Shown: positions 32,301-42,589 of the stretch, one piece after another
Numbering within the stretch: the first letter of the stretch is position 1
Layout: each line of letters begins with the position of its first letter
Source: Undaria pinnatifida
Taxonomy: Eukaryota; Sar; Phaeophyceae; Laminariales; Alariaceae
DNA: 64,000 nt
Assembly: GCA_012845835.1 (NCBI GenBank)
Contig: JABAKD010000005.1
Span: 14,191,205 to 14,255,204, forward strand
Direction of reading: 5' to 3'
Made by a program: the position numbers and the translations under genes
Notes under the pieces: generated by a model
What the model was told of the DNA's origin: nothing
Seen by the model: the letters and a program-made list of their open reading frames with translations, nothing else
The model's database searches: none

Positions 32301-34460
32301 TCCAGTAGGGTCCGTTAACTTATTTATGCTTAAGGGTTACTTCGTTTATGACCACACAGGGAAGTGCCGTGACATTCGCCATAGACCTTCCCGTCCATAT
32401 CTCGAGAGCTCTCTTAGAACGAATACAGGGAAAGTTCAAAACTCTCTGACGAATCAAACCCAACTTTTCTATGCACGGTAAAATGCCCAATGACTCGGCT
32501 TCAGCCGCATCGGTACACTGTTAATAGTACTGTATCTATCTATCTTATGGAGTTTAGTGAAGAGTAGTGCAGTGTGGTGTAGTGTAGGGTAGGGTAGTGC
32601 AGCGTTTGACGTTTGATGTTTGACGTTTGATGTTCAATGTTTGATGTTCGATGTTTGATGTTTGATGTTTGATATTTTTTGATGTTCGATGTTCAATGTT
32701 CGATGTTTAACGTTCAATGTTTGATGTTCAATGTTCGATGCAGTGGTTCGGGATCAATGACTCGAGTGACCCCTTTGATCATTTCCGATCTTACGCAGCC
32801 GTGCTGTACTGTATTACCTGTACTACCAGGTATTAGCTCGTTTCGTTTCCGATGTTAACCCGCAATACCGCGGCAAGCTACGCTGGGCCGAAATAAGCGC
32901 CTGGAGTGTTTTTGTTCACGAGGCATTTGAAAGATTCACTCGTGCGAGTGGTTCAAACCCAGTATTTATAGTAGAAATAGGGACACACCCCTCTTGCCAT
33001 ACTTGCAAGCTCGATCTCAAGACGCGTATGCCAAACTCAATAAGGTCGTCGATTTCAATGGGCGACTTAAGAAGTTTAGGAACAACAAGCCTTTCTCGCG
33101 GCTCCCGTCTACGGTACCTGATCTTAATTCGGCTATTTCTTAAATTCACTAGAAGACAGGAAGTAAGACACATTAAAGAGAATCCCATCAATATGTGGAT
33201 GAAAACTGACCGTTTTTGGTAAACAAAACTTGGTGAAATTTCCGCCGGATCCTCAAACAAGAGTACGCAAAGAAAAATGTCGATGTGCCGGTAAATATTG
33301 ACGCCTTTCAGTGAAATTCTGGTGGGATGCTCGGTACCCTTTTTATTGAAGACTTGATTTACCGCCTCGGGCCGGTAAAACGCAAGAGGCTGAACGAGAA
33401 AAATGCTGAATGAACGGGAAGCACCAAGATTCCAGAAATAGCCCAGATCCCGGTTTGGTTTATTTAGGTGATTTTACCGTTTTCCATTATCTATTTCGAA
33501 CTTTACTCTGGTATGAGTTCCCTTTCAACTCGTGCTCCTACAAAAATCGGAGTATTATTTGGCATCGAGAACGAGTACTTGGACACGCTTAGTACGCACA
33601 ATGGAGGTTTTCTGCTATATTTCTCAATGTATCACCTTACGAAAATAGGACTACCATTAATGTATCACCGGTGGCCATAGACGAAGCCCAAATGGCAGGG
33701 TAACTGGTATTATGCGATCTCTACTAGCAATAAATTTGGGGTCGACAACCTCACTGTTTCATATGCAGGGACCCGTCTATGGTGGCACGCGTGACTCTGG
33801 AGCCGGGGCACACGGTGATTTTCAACAACCACCGCCTCCTGCACGGGAGGGAATCCTACAAGGTGAGCCTGGGTTTGCACAGTAGCGTGAATAGGTTTGT
33901 GATGTTTCAATTGACCGCAAGTTATCGCCACACTCGCTTGAACGACGTTTTGTTACACATACTTCGTGAGACACCCGGTGTGCCATGTTGCTATACTTCT
34001 TGTAGTTTAAACTGGACAAGATAGACGGTGACGAAATTTCCAATGACGGCGGCACGGTTACTTTTAGATCGAAGAGTTATGTGCGAACGTGGGAGCTACT
34101 TGGTACGGCGGCTGTGAGTACAGTGGGTCTCACGAATTGCACGTGTAAACATTCCTAAACGTGATACGGGCAATGGCGTGTCAGTTTTCTGCTCTTCCAA
34201 CACCACGCAGCATGTGCGACAAGGCGAGCACGCGTCCGTACTAATAGTTTGGCCATAGGAATTCTGAATTTATTGTCTGTAGCCGCGGCCTTCCAGATGT
34301 CCCTTCACGGGCATTCGGACATAAATTGCGCTAGTAAAATGCGTATCAAACCAATCCTCCGCCGTTTGAAACTTGGCATGTGCAGGGACCGAGGCGCATG
34401 GTGGGATGCTACATTGGCATGGACGAAGCAAACTCCCAGGCACGCATGCAGGGGGTTTAA
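23353..34460 (+). CDS. Trimethyllysine / gamma-butyrobetaine dioxygenase-like protein (six exons)
   Basis: Exons: 23353-23580, 27046-27636, 28387-28596, 29320-29420, 33769-33862, 34386-34460. All junctions are GT-AG and keep phase, giving 432 residues, near the family's usual length. Members are Fe(II)/2-oxoglutarate oxygenases that hydroxylate trimethyllysine or gamma-butyrobetaine in carnitine synthesis. The N-terminal domain shows VVQGGHRVKISWLDG and LKWLRDHSDG (exon 1). The jelly-roll core shows the iron-binding HTD (His260, Asp262), EPPGLQ, GGASIYVDGFAVAERLR, and distal His402 with Arg404 in NNHRLLHGRESY. The C-terminus GCYIGMDEANSQARMQG fits the trimethyllysine branch better. The cysteines that bind zinc in the N-terminal domain are replaced. 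The start at 23353 is chosen because it opens directly into the domain; 23314 is an in-frame alternative. No clear targeting peptide is seen. Introns 1 and 4 are repeat-rich. Confidence 0.88.
24041..24626 (+). repeat. Direct duplication of about 75 bp
   Basis: 24041-24115 and 24552-24626 share CTGATACCTCAGAAA, CAGCGTTGACAAAAA and GCAACATTT in the same order at about 85 percent identity by eye. Both are in intron 1 of the dioxygenase gene. Confidence 0.75.
24882..24953. repeat. Degenerate interstitial telomere-like repeats
   Basis: Runs such as AACCCTAATCCTAACGGTAA and CCTAACCCTTAGG in intron 1 of the dioxygenase gene. Similar perfect or near-perfect short TTAGGG tracts lie at 26539-26553, 30477-30492, 32037-32060, 40021-40040 and 62233-62250. 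Confidence 0.7.
27046..27636 (+). CDS. Dioxygenase exon 2 (catalytic core, HxD)
   Basis: 197 codons in phase 0, acceptor CACACCCAG, donor CAG/GTGATC. It holds the end of the N-terminal domain, the start of the TauD-like core (LMGRLKSHGIVVVRGVP, a typical first core strand), LYRNLAYTTDYLALHTDC with the iron-ligand pair, and SEPPGLQ at the splice site, which joins to VFNCQKQ of exon 3. The largest and most conserved exon, so the best search query for this gene. Confidence 0.88.
28387..28596 (+). CDS. Dioxygenase exon 3
   Basis: 70 codons, acceptor GGGTTGCAG, donor CGG/GTAAGT (strong). It carries VEGGASIYVDGFAVAERLR and HPDAFEFLT, the substrate-lid region typical of the carnitine-pathway oxygenases, and ends PLGNVQR before LRYNDHHRTPLDYL of exon 4. 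Confidence 0.88.
30569..30861 (+). repeat. 27-bp minisatellite with higher-order structure
   Basis: Eleven units of ACATTGGTGTAGTAAACAGT plus a 7-base end that is either AACGTG or AACGCC at the unit border. The two variants alternate mainly as one GTG unit followed by two GCC units, an 81-bp higher-order period. It lies in intron 4 of the dioxygenase. Period 27 keeps frames open on both strands, giving artificial HIGVVNSKR repeats. Confidence 0.92.
30985..31170. other. GC-rich patch in intron 4
   Basis: A GC-rich island inside AT-rich intron 4, with complementary blocks (TGCCCCATGCCCCAGAGGGG against CGAAGCCCCGACCGCATGGGG). A minus-strand frame of 186 codons covers 30882-31442. A second minus frame is cysteine-rich (CCAGC, CEKC, CCSCSS, FFCAC). 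This might be a decayed transposase tail, but I cannot name a family. Confidence 0.35.
32607..32741 (+). repeat. 7-bp minisatellite
   Basis: About nineteen copies of TTTGATG or TTCAATG variants, in intron 4 of the dioxygenase gene. Confidence 0.88.
33769..33862 (+). CDS. Dioxygenase exon 5 (distal iron and 2-oxoglutarate ligands)
   Basis: Completes a split Arg codon (AG/G) from exon 4 and encodes MVARVTLEPGHTVIFNN then HRLLHGRESYK. The His of LLHGR is the third iron ligand and the Arg two residues later should bind 2-oxoglutarate. Donor AAG/GTGAGC. Separated from exon 4 by a 4348-bp repeat-filled intron. Confidence 0.88.
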
Positions 34461-37080
34461 AAATTTGTGGCGAGATCCTTCGGGTTCGGGAAGGATGAAA
34501 TGGATCATCGAAATGGCGGCGACGTCCTGTCAGACATTTCTTGTCCTAGTAGTGTTGGAAACCTACGGCATTGGGTTGATTTCAATATTGCAATTTTTAG
34601 GAGAAATTCATATTTTTATGAATGCTAAGTTGCTCGTTGACCAGGTTGCGCCGTGAATCAAGTTCATAATAGCAGGGAGCTGCATGCTTGTTGATTTAAT
34701 AGCAACGGAATTTACACACTCAACATGAAGCTGAGAGCGTTTTCGTGCCGGGGACAGCACACAACCACCACACGCAGGTCGTGAACAGCTGATCCTCTAA
34801 GCGCAGCCCTACGACAGCAAAAAACCACAGCACAAAGCGAACAGGCCAAATATTCCCGACTACACCGCGATCGTACTTTTGGCGTTTGGGATCAGTCGGT
34901 TGGTGTAATGCGTGGCGCTGGAAAGTGCAGAGTAGAGTCGTCCAGCGCCTCCGTATGCTGTCAGACTGACGGAGGGATATCGGTAGAGTTGGAGGGGTAC
35001 CATGGGGGAGATTTCGTTTGCTTGTCGTGAGAGATAGATTCATGTGCTTGTTATTTCTTCGGGCATCGGGCCGTGAGCAGGGGACAGCCTCCGTATGCTG
35101 TCAGGCGGACGGTGGGGTAATAATAGTGCCTATGTTGGAGGGGTGCTATGAAGGAGGTTTCGTTTGTTTGTCGTTAGAGAGAGATCCACGTGCTGATCAT
35201 GCCCTAGAGCGTCGAGCAATGAGCGAGAGATAAATCGCAAACGACAATATCTTACATTATTATGCGATATAGAATGCTTCATTCTTCGTCGTTGACCTGC
35301 TGGCGAGAAGCTACTTTCTACTTGTGCGTCTGCACAGCGTGAAAACGTGAGTATCGAACTCTCATTCGATCGTACCCACAGGCAATATATGGGAAAAAAA
35401 TTCCTGAATGGATCGCATATCACGAAGCTTGCCAAGTGTAGTGTCAACCATTTTTCCTGTCGAACCGACAGCTGACACATCCTTCAAAATATTGAAATTT
35501 CCCCTGCCTCATCTCTTATGCGCGTCTGGTACGTTTCAGTCGCCGAGTCACGTCTCTTCCCTGGTAAGCACGCTTGAACAGTACTTACATCCGTAGACCA
35601 GTATACAACACACGCTCACGCGCGTACTTCGACAACCGTGGGACGCGTGTTTCACGCTCCATGCAAACTGCAACGTGACCACCCACAAATTCTGTTATTC
35701 CACGGACTTCTTCCCCGAACCATCGCAAGCAAAAACGTCATGGATATCCACTAACCCCGCCTCCTGCCCGGAACGCAAACTCGTCCTGTCATTCAACCTA
35801 CCAGTGTAGCCGCTAAGATTAAAAATCAGTGTTCTAACGCTCTTGATCGGTGTAACAAGCTGATGGTTCTATATTTTATTCTGTAGAACTATGGAAGCAC
35901 GAGACAGGGTTAGTGCCACCCCGAAACACGCCTACGAGCATATCCTGGAACCTGCTCTTACATACAGGCCTTTAGCACCTGTACCCTTGCCCAGGTATAG
36001 CTGTAGGAGTGATTCAGTCTGTAGTTTGCTCACAATCGCCCCGGCATATATCAACTGGAGAATGCTCGGTCACGTTGCCTCTCCAACCCCTGGTTGAAAC
36101 GTCTCACAAAAATGTGAGTTGTTGGAGAAAAGCCGGCGAGTGCACACCGTCGACCTGCTAGTCGACGTAGACACCAGCCAAACGCCAGAAAATCCACTGA
36201 AACGGGCCACGCCACCACTTGCACACTGTCGCCGAACCTCGCCCCAAACGCCATGCCCTCGATCGCGTTAAAAGAGCACAGACTATATATGAAGGCAGTA
36301 TCATGCTTGACCACAAGGTTTACTTTACGCTCAAAACACGGATCCGTGACAAGAACGTCCCATGCACCAACCATGTGATGCGAAGGGCTTCGCCACCAGC
36401 CCCCATCCATGTGGGGAGAGTGTCAAAGAGTAGGGTCCACAAGGAATCAATCGGTTAATGGTAGATGTTCAATACATGGTCAAATAAGTGTACTCAGAGT
36501 ATTGGGTATTCTGTGGAACCATGTGTTATATGTTGTTTACTTTGAGTATGGAAGAGGACACATGTATGGTACTGCACTCCACCAAGTAATAACGTGTTGA
36601 CGGGTCCCGTGCGTGAGATCGAAGTGTTTACTACTTCACGTGGGTACGATTGACCAGCGTGTCGACGTAGTAGATACTGCCATACGAGAAAACTTGTTAC
36701 ATTTAAGAAGAAAGAGACATGAGTGTTTGCACATCGACTTCACTCTTGACATCTGCATCTGAATTTGGACAGTTCATAGTGACATAAGCTTTTGTTGGAT
36801 AAATGAGAGCCCATTTAACGTGATCCATCATCGTCTAACCACCACCAGTCATGCTCGACCTCGTCTGGCTACGACTCTGGGTTAGCCTCTGACAACCGTC
36901 AACAGTCAGACACCACCACATTTATGTACTGTTATGAGCGTTAGCGTGTAACACACAGCGCATGAACACCCCCCTCGGTGGAGCACATGAATGGCTATTT
37001 TGCTGCAATATACTACGCAAGAAACTTGAAACCAAACTTGAGTCGAGTCGAACGGCACTGGAACAACGTGCAAGACGAAA
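34460..37080. other. No supported gene; includes a 140-bp tandem duplication
   Basis: The first bases are presumably the 3' untranslated region of the dioxygenase. 34948-35087 is duplicated at 35088-35227, with landmarks CCTCCGTATGCTGTCAG, GTTGGAGGGG and TTTCGTTTG. A minus frame at 36051-36410 (119 codons) has no domain I recognise and no splice partners. Confidence 0.45.
34948..35227 (+). repeat. Tandem duplication, two units of 140 bp
   Basis: Both units begin CCTCCGTATGCTGTCAG and share GGAGGGGT, GGAGATTTCGTTTG-like and TTGTCGT blocks, with moderate divergence in the second half. Confidence 0.7.
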
Positions 37081-37087
37081 AAATAAG

Positions 37088-37250
37088 CCAGGTGGACAGA
37101 CCGGCACGCTTCAGGCGATCTGCGTACTAGGTGGGGCTGACAGACACGAAAGGCGAAGCCCCGTGGACAGCCCGGCACCCTTGAGGGGTCCAGGGACAGA
37201 GTCGAACTGAAAGACGGGCAGGTCGGCACGCTTCAGCGGTCCACGGATAT
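37088..37250 (+). repeat. Three degenerate direct repeats of about 60 bp
   Basis: Variants of GACAGACCGGCACGCTTCAGG occur near 37095, 37165 and 37220. They lie just before the decayed copia element and could be part of its leader or LTR. Confidence 0.5.
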
Positions 37251-37739
37251 GATCGAACTGAGTTCGAGAAGAGACCCGACGGCATGGATCAGCACGGCAA
37301 CGCATTCAGAGCAGTCATGGAGGAGTCTGGAACTGTCGTGACATCAACCACAAGGGATATTCCAAGATTCGGTATCACCAAACCAGATATCTATCGACTA
37401 GTTTTACGATAGCCCCCCCCAAAACCATCGATTTTCTTCTACGAACGTTTCGTGGCTGCTCGATACGAGGAAGGATTCCATGAAACGATTATCTTGACGT
37501 TTTTTCTTGTTCGTGAAGGACTATAGACCGATGACGTCGGGGAGGGTGGCCAAGGGGACCGTATTTCAGGCGATTCGGCCGTGGGCTGGTTGCAAAACCA
37601 TTGATTTCGGTAGAGAAAGGTTGTGGGGGCTGCCGTAGAGTGCCTCCATCGCGCATGGAGCTCTTAGACCTGCCTAGGCTTGTCCACGTGAAACAAAAAC
37701 GTGCTTGAGGTTCTGAACGGATTGGTTAACCGGTACCGA

Positions 37740-38290
37740 TTATCACTGTCAGTGGCACTCTGGGTACCCCGACGAATCTGGTGAAAATCCAACGCTGATG
37801 CGAGCGTGTGAGACCCTATTCCGCATACTGCACCTCGTCACTAGCTGCCCTGCAGATACATTGGTTCAATATGAAGACAGGAGTTAAGCGGGAGGTCTGT
37901 GACACGGACAGAAGGCGTGGAACGCTTTGTACACCAAGAAAAACAGCGAAAGCAAGGAATCACGGCGTGGTACGAGAAGCCTGTAAACGTCGGGATGGAG
38001 CAAGGGCAAGAAACTGATGACTATACCATCAAGCTATTGGAGATTTGAGAGCGGCTGCATGAAATGGGAGGGAAGACCTCGGACGAGAGGTTTGAACATA
38101 TCATACTGCATGGCCTTTCACGGTCTAAACTTTGTCATCGACGAGATTCAAACAATAATGAGAAACTTGTACATCGACCGACTTTCGAGACAAGAACATG
38201 TCAACAATCTAGCTGGCGGAGGAGCGGCAATGACAACCACCTGACGACCACGGAAAGCACGATGCTACAATTGCCAAGAATTTAGACAAT
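37740..38290 (+). pseudogene. Copia 1 gag with zinc-knuckle remnant
   Basis: Fragments QKAWNALYTKK (about 37910) and RLHEMGGKTSDERFEHIIL (about 38050-38115) match the conserved gag region (AW..L, G...SDE....IL..L). RCYNCQEF (about 38260) is the first half of a CCHC knuckle whose His and last Cys are gone. Stops after EDRS and before RLHEMGG show decay. Confidence 0.7.
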
Positions 38291-38557
38291 CAAATGAGAC
38301 CGCACAAACAGCAAGAAGGAGCGATCTGCTGCATCAAAACGGTTCTCGCTGCACATCTCGACGACGCACAGCGGTGCTGAGTGCAATGCTCAAAAACGGA
38401 AACACAACACGGAGAACCATCCACACGGATAAGTTCAAAGTGCCTACACAGCGAATGACTCGACGCAAAAGAAAACGAAGACTTCGAGTATGCCTTCGTG
38501 GCATCTGGGTGCAACTAGTCAATTAAATGCCAGGCAACTGCACGCACAACGAAGAGC

Positions 38558-38665
38558 ATGGAAGCTACCGCTGACACACCCATGCTTGCTCCAAAACCCT
38601 TGACCGTGCTGGTGGAAAGCGGAGCACCTGGGCATTATATTGACGACGAACTTTCCTTGGATCAG
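38558..38665 (+). pseudogene. Copia 1 protease remnant
   Basis: LTVLVESGAPGHYIDDELS resembles the aspartic protease site (usual DSGAS followed by HI or HY). The catalytic Asp is Glu here and Ser is Pro, so it could not be active. Confidence 0.7.
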
Positions 38666-38839
38666 AAAGGCAAACAGCTAACCTGCAAAGCATTCGAGAG
38701 ACCCAATAGGTTACTGACCGCAGGACGACACGTTCTACCGGTTACAGCGACCGGAAAAAAACACCGGCGCAGACGGCAACAAGCATCCGGCAGAACATGC
38801 GGGCTTGGTCGCACCTGGGAGACATGATCGTTACTTAGT

Positions 38840-38970
38840 ACTACTACTGCTGCTTCTGCTGCTGTTGCTGCTGCCCAAACTCGAGGACAAGAACCGCGAA
38901 GGGGTATTCTGTGGGCACAACGTTAAAAGCAAAACATACCATAAATATATAGAACCAATACGGCGCGAGT
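38840..38970 (+). pseudogene. Copia 1 integrase C-terminal remnant after CTG microsatellite
   Basis: A CTG/CTT microsatellite (38840-38874) is followed by KLEDKNREGVFCGHNVKSKT and a Tyr-rich end, the usual C-terminal flank of copia integrase. The catalytic core is absent between the protease and this point, so roughly 1 kb of integrase has been deleted. Confidence 0.65.
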
Positions 38971-39597
38971 GGCAGAGAGCCGCAACAGCATATTCATCGA
39001 GACCCCAGCATCGATGCTAGCTGATTCCACCGAAGACCAACACCGCCGGCGACGCCGTCAGGAGTCACGAAGACAGCTCGCCGGCAAAAAACACGGAAAG
39101 CATCATATCACGCACAGCAAACAAAAAGACAGAGTCCTGAAGAAACTGTCGAATTTCATGAGCAGGAACATGGGCCACTTCACATCAGCTGGCGAGATGG
39201 AGCCGGCCGCTGAAGGCGCCGGCAGTGACGAAACACTCGAGCCGACCCAGAGAGGAGCAATGCCGACAGGCCACTAACCGGCAGGCGCAGCAGGTATGAG
39301 CATACGCGCAAGTGGTGCCCTAACTCCGGTCTCATAGGAAGGACTAAACTCCCACCAGAAACGAGAACTGCGTAACATGGGGTCGGTCACTACCCCAATG
39401 GCAAATGACGCAGAGGTAGCGCACGAGAAAGAAAACGCGGCGGAATACGCGCTGGTAGGTGAGACCCAATACAGGTCAGACGGAGCACAAGGACAATAGC
39501 AGTATACCTTAACTACGCCCTAGGTACTGGAAACCCCGTCTCTGAGCGTAGTTCGGATGGGGAAGTCATTAAGATCCCGAACACATTCAAGGAAGCG

Positions 39598-40600
39598 ATG
39601 GAATCGCCACAAGTGAGCAAGTGGAAAGAATCCTCACGCAAGGAAATGGACAGCCTCCAGAAAAACGCAGTCTTCAACCCGATGTCTCGGGACGCAGTAC
39701 CAACGGAGCAAAAGGCGACCGGGACTAAATACGTCTTCACGGTTAAAGCCGATCACACGCTGAAAGGTAAAGTTGTGGTTCAGTACTGGGGACAAGTACT
39801 GGGAATTGACTGTGGCTGCACGTATTTGCCGCATTCAGAGTATCTTCTTGAGTTTTATCGCCTTGGGACGTCCAGTTGTAGCATCGAGTGATTCGTAGCC
39901 GAGAAGAGTCCTCACATACACCTCTTCCAGCACCTCGACGTTTAAATCCGCCGTCTGTACATCAAGCTGGAGCACTTTTTGGTCTTCACTCGTAGAAATG
40001 GCGTGTGCCATGAGGATACTCTTAGGGTTAGGGTTAGGATAACGCCTGTACGAGCTTCGTCAAAGCCCTCGCAACGGGTTCAACACAATCGACGATCAAC
40101 TGGGGGACATGAGGTTCGCGGTGACTGCGTCTGCCCCATGTGTCTACACCTTCGGCTTTAACGACAACCTCAGCGTTATGACCATGTACGTGGACGACCT
40201 CCTTCTTCTTGGAGGAGACACCCCGCTACTGAAGGGCCTTAACAGCCAGCTGATGGGCCGATTCGCCATGACCGAGACGTGGGAGACGTCTCGATGATGC
40301 TAGGCATGCCAATTGACAGAAACAGAGGGGCTAAGCCTCTTACCATTAGCCGACAGCACTACGACAGGTTAGTCCTGGCACAATTCGGAATGGCAGAATA
40401 CAACCCAGTCCATACGCCGGAAGCAAGAGGGGAGTTATTTCTCAAGCAATCGGGCACGATCCTGCTAGACTCTACGGGCATCCAACTAAACCAGGCCATC
40501 ACGGAGTCTCTGATGTTTTAGAGACTATGCGCCCGCTACGACACCACCTATGCCGTCAAACTACGGCTGCCACGGGCAAGCGCAAGGCGCAAGAAGCGGG
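39598..40600 (+). pseudogene. Copia 1 reverse transcriptase / RNase H remnant
   Basis: WKESSRKEMDSLQKNAVF and GTKYVFTVKADHTLKGKVV (39620-39780) are the N-terminal fingers. After an interruption (about 39890-40050), DNLSVMTMYVDDLLLLGG (catalytic YVDD, about 40160-40215), LMGRFAMTET, MMLGMPIDRNRGAKPLTISR and LAQFGMAEYNPVHTP follow over a frameshift near 40295. RNase H starts with LCARYDTTYAV. A telomere-like TTAGGG tract (40021-40040) sits in the interruption. Confidence 0.82.
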
Positions 40601-40723
40601 CTGCATCCTAAAACGCACGAAAGCAGTGCGAGGCAAAAACGCGGACCGAAGTGAACCGCGCATGAGGTTGAATTTGGACCAGAAGATGGAGGTTCTGTCA
40701 GACCTCCATTAGTCAGCTCAGAC

Positions 40724-42350
40724 GTGGGCATCAATCGAATACCAGGAAGATATCGTCGAAGGGCAGCCGTTGGATCAGGCGGATTGCGTGACGGGGGATT
40801 TGAAGGGCGTGTCGGTGGAAGGTGGGAGTCTTCGGACAGCGAGCAGAAAGAAAAGGAGGTGGAGGATGAGGAGGATGACGAGTATGGAAACATCGGAGGC
40901 AAGCGTGCTGACCCACCGATTTACACAAAACTTTCCAATCACTTCGGCCCCCTAGCAAACTACGCGGCAGGGCGAGGTTTGGACGAGACCAGCTACTTGC
41001 TCTAGAGGGTACGGGCGCTGATGATTGAAGCGAATGCATCGAAGCCATCTCGCCAGACTCATGTCCGCGGGCGTATTTTGACGCGTACATTAATGAGAGC
41101 CGCTTTACTGCACATGTGTTGAATGAGTAGCTCATTTTCGGAGTTTACGTCTTGGTATTTTTTTCGTAATAACTTCTAGCCAACTTCTATAACGTGGGTG
41201 GCATTGTGTATTGTAGAGTGTTCTTCTTGAAACTGACGTAGAGCGTGCGGGAAGGAAATATGCTTGGGTCCGTATCATGCCTGTGCTCTTATTGTTGAAC
41301 GTATTCCCCTCTGCTTTTTCTTTGTTGAAAAGGTCTTTTGGGTAATTTCCTGTAGCTTTCATTGTAGGGTGTTCGAAAAGGTCTTTTGGGTAATTTCCTG
41401 TAGCTTTCATTGTAGGGTGTTCCCTTGTGATAGTTCTTCTAATGTCCACGGAACCGTCGATGCATAGTCTAATGAAACAATAACCATCGGGTTGTGCACA
41501 GACACACCTGCTGAGACACGCAGCGTTTATCGCGTAACATCTCGTGGACCAAATATCCTCTCGGCTGTCCAGGACTTGGTTTTCACCGCTGGGCAGTACA
41601 GCAGTACTGCACAACTGTATTTGCACCAACCTGCTTGTTCCCTTCCTGCTACTAGGCGGCCTTGGGGTTCTATCCGCGTGGCGTCACTGATATCTATTCA
41701 ACCCCTGGCCGGTTGCATACACTACAGTGCAACTTTCACAAACCGTCGTTGTTGCCTACGTACGACTCTTTATCCTAATAATATCGCGAATTGTGCGTAT
41801 CCCCCCACTTTTGGGGGGTCTGAGAACTCCAACAGTGAGGGTATGCGCACTATTTAGGCTCTTATTCATATAGAGATTGTGCCCGCTAGAGTGAGGGGAA
41901 AATTGCCTGGAACATTCTCGCACTATAGACGGACCTCCACCGTATCGGCGGGATTGTGTATAAGGTGGATCACCGTGGTGACACTGCAGATGTCTATATG
42001 GTTAGAACTTGAGGGTTACTTGGTTCTATTGCTGCTGTTGTATATGCTAACTGGTAGCTCAGAGGTGTTCTTTACACGAAAGCCTTGAATGTTGGCCCAG
42101 TAGTAGGTGTGGTGTACGTCTATCAGTAGTACATTGTACAACCCAAACCTTTGAACATCTATCATAAGACGTCGTCAGGTAGGCTCGAATTCCAAACTTA
42201 CCACGATGAAGATATCCATTCTATAGTCTGTGTTTTCGAGTGAAGACGTCGGCCAGCGCCTAACGAAGGATATACTATTTCTCCTTCTCAGGATGCGGAG
42301 GTTCATTGTTTCAAGAGTTCAGCCAACCACAAAAAATGTACATATTTTCC
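40724..42350. other. No supported gene between copia elements
   Basis: A plus frame (40724-41005) is acidic in the middle (EKEVEDEEDDEYGN) and opens into TKLSNHFGPLANYAAGRG. It could be an exon, but no convincing partner was found. A perfect 48-bp tandem duplication lies at 41327-41422. The rest shows nothing recognisable. Confidence 0.4.
41327..41422 (+). repeat. Perfect 48-bp tandem duplication
   Basis: Two identical consecutive 48-bp units, beginning GAAAAGGTCTTTTGGGTAAT and ending GTAGGGTGTTC. Complete identity points to a recent event. Confidence 0.95.
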
Positions 42351-42589
42351 GCTCGCATTATGCTTCCGCCATCGTCGAACCCACCCCGTTGAGGATGTAG
42401 ACGTCCATGGTCCGTACTTGGGGGTAAGCGTCGACCAACGCCTGATGAAATACGTTCCCTGCGTCGGCGACTTGATATAGGAAGCTACTCAGTCCGCTCT
42501 CCGCGACGCCCTCCCAAAACAGCATCATGCAAGTAATATTAACATAAAAACACGTGTTGTGTGGAGGCATTTTGCGGTAAGAGGCGTAC

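Larger units (their letters stand above)
37284..40710 (+). mobile_element. Ty1/copia retrotransposon 1, decayed
   Basis: Plus-strand polyprotein fragments follow copia order: gag (37740-38250), partial zinc knuckle (about 38260), protease (about 38560-38660), only the C-terminal edge of integrase (about 38875-38970), reverse transcriptase (39598-40470), and an RNase H start (about 40490-40600). An ATG at 37284 opens a short frame that may be the gag start. Stops, frameshifts and at least two deletions separate the parts. No LTR pair was recognised. Confidence 0.8.

Noticed and set aside
36051-36410. 119-codon minus-strand frame as a gene
   Set aside because: Weakly protein-like but with no recognisable motif or splice support.
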